Assembly: GCA_016781705.1 (NCBI GenBank)
Contig: JADDPV010000015.1
Span: 1-13,653, forward strand
Length of the DNA stretch: 13,653 nt
Direction of reading: 5' to 3'
Origin: Rubrobacter sp.
GTDB taxonomy: Bacteria > Actinomycetota > Rubrobacteria > Rubrobacterales > Rubrobacteraceae
Positions within the stretch are counted from its first letter, which is position 1, and every line of letters starts with the position of its first letter. Made by a program: the position numbers and the translations under genes. A model generated the notes under the pieces. It was not told the origin of the DNA. It saw only the letters and a program-made list of their open reading frames with translations, and made no database searches. Positions 13,040-13,653 of this stretch are shown piece after piece.

Positions 13040-13186
13040 CCAAACCTCATCTACAGCCGAGCCTAATGGGAGTGTAGTCTAGCAGCGAAAAACTCTTTCT
13101 ACCCAGCCATCGACGTAACCAAACTACTCGCCTCCGGTCGCGCGCCGATCACGCGTCGGTCGTGAACGGTACGGAGAGCCAGCCGA

Positions 13187-13653
13187 TCAGTGCGAGTGTC
13201 CCTGGTGGGCATTTGGCGTCTCGATGGGCTCCGGCGCGGGGCGCGGGTTCTGGGGTTCGCGCAGGGCGGCCTGCCAGTGCCTGTGGGCGTTCTCGAAGAA
13301 GATCACGTTCCGGTAGGTTTCGCGGGTGGGGTTGCCCTCTTGCACGATGTGACCGAGCATGGTCGCCGTCTCGAAGAGCCCGAGCTGCGGTTGGAGATAC
13401 GACTCACGGTACATCTCGGGCTGCATTGGCCAGAAGGTGTCGGTCCCGTAGAGGAGCATGGCGGGCGGCAGGGTGTCTACGCACCGCTGCCAGACCTCGA
13501 GCTGCCAGTCGTTGGGGGCCCCGAACGAGAGGTCGACCTTGAGGTCCCAGTCCTCGGGGTTCTGGCCGAAGACCCCAGTCGTCACCTTCGCCATAGCGAT
13601 GTACTCGTCGTGCCATGGCCACCCCACGTGCGCGACGTGGCCCTCGGACCCCG
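13187..13653 (-). CDS. amidohydrolase family protein, C-terminal part (runs off the window)
   Basis: The last ~155 residues of a metal-dependent TIM-barrel hydrolase of the amidohydrolase_2 type (decarboxylases, lactonases and related hydrolases). Visible motifs are HVGWPWHDEYIAMAK (a strand and helix typical of the family, with the metal- or substrate-facing His), VDLSFG, and LLYGTDTFWP, where the Asp is the usual catalytic metal ligand. The C-terminal helices include YRNVIFFENAHRHWQ, and the protein ends in a short His-rich tail (NAHQGHSH). A GTG at 13627 would give a 146-residue protein, but the frame stays open with homologous sequence (GSEGHVAHV) to the window edge, so the true start is outside. 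It lies 214 bases upstream of ino1 on the same strand; co-transcription is uncertain. The substrate is unknown. Confidence 0.8.
   Translation of the reverse strand, partial: GSEGHVAHVGWPWHDEYIAMAKVTTGVFGQNPEDWDLKVDLSFGAPNDWQLEVWQRCVDTLPPAMLLYGTDTFWPMQPEMYRESYLQPQLGLFETATMLGHIVQEGNPTRETYRNVIFFENAHRHWQAALREPQNPRPAPEPIETPNAHQGHSH

Overview
The window is high-GC DNA with Shine-Dalgarno-led genes, ATGA/GTGA overlaps and one apparently leaderless promoter. Together with the gene content (MgtE/SLC41-type channel beside a PhoU/TrkA_C protein, GT-C mannosyltransferase-like proteins, inositol-phosphate synthase) this suggests an actinobacterium, plausibly a Rubrobacter-like lineage. The lineage call is inference from gene content and was not checked against a database.

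Layout. 1-1225 (+) is a scar: the end of a type I restriction helicase (HsdR) fragment runs at about position 203 straight into the 3' three-quarters of a family 1 beta-glucosidase gene that has frameshifts and a stop. 1322-1897 (+) is an intact PfpI/DJ-1 family gene, followed by an orphan LuxR-type DNA-binding tail (1911-2153) that lacks its receiver domain and a start. 8008-2267 (-) is one compact four-gene operon: MgtE/SLC41-like membrane protein, PhoU-TrkA_C-PhoU-TrkA_C protein, and two multi-spanning GT87-like glycosyltransferases, the last with an extracytoplasmic PepSY-like domain. It is led by a -35/-10 pair placed so that transcription would begin at the ATG. 8145-8767 (+) holds an inverted repeat, a strong ribosome binding site, a small ORF and a ribbon-helix-helix protein with a Pro/His-rich tail.

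8774-10241 is decay: a frameshifted, truncated ArsB/NhaD-type permease, a degenerate IS3-family element without its catalytic core, and (on -) the frameshifted first ~30 codons of galE. 13653-10238 (-) runs from the 3' end of an amidohydrolase gene to an intact inositol-3-phosphate synthase gene, a GT4 glycosyltransferase gene, a 45-codon ORF and the galE stub; the last three are linked by ATGA overlaps.

How they work together: the ino1-GT4 unit probably feeds inositol phosphate into glycosylated inositol compounds or envelope glycolipids, and galE once supplied UDP-sugars to it. The central operon places cation transport/regulation beside lipid-linked sugar transfer at the membrane. Much of the plus strand is a graveyard of horizontally acquired or dispensable genes (restriction, beta-glucosidase, permease, IS). 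No CRISPR array, tRNA or rRNA was seen.
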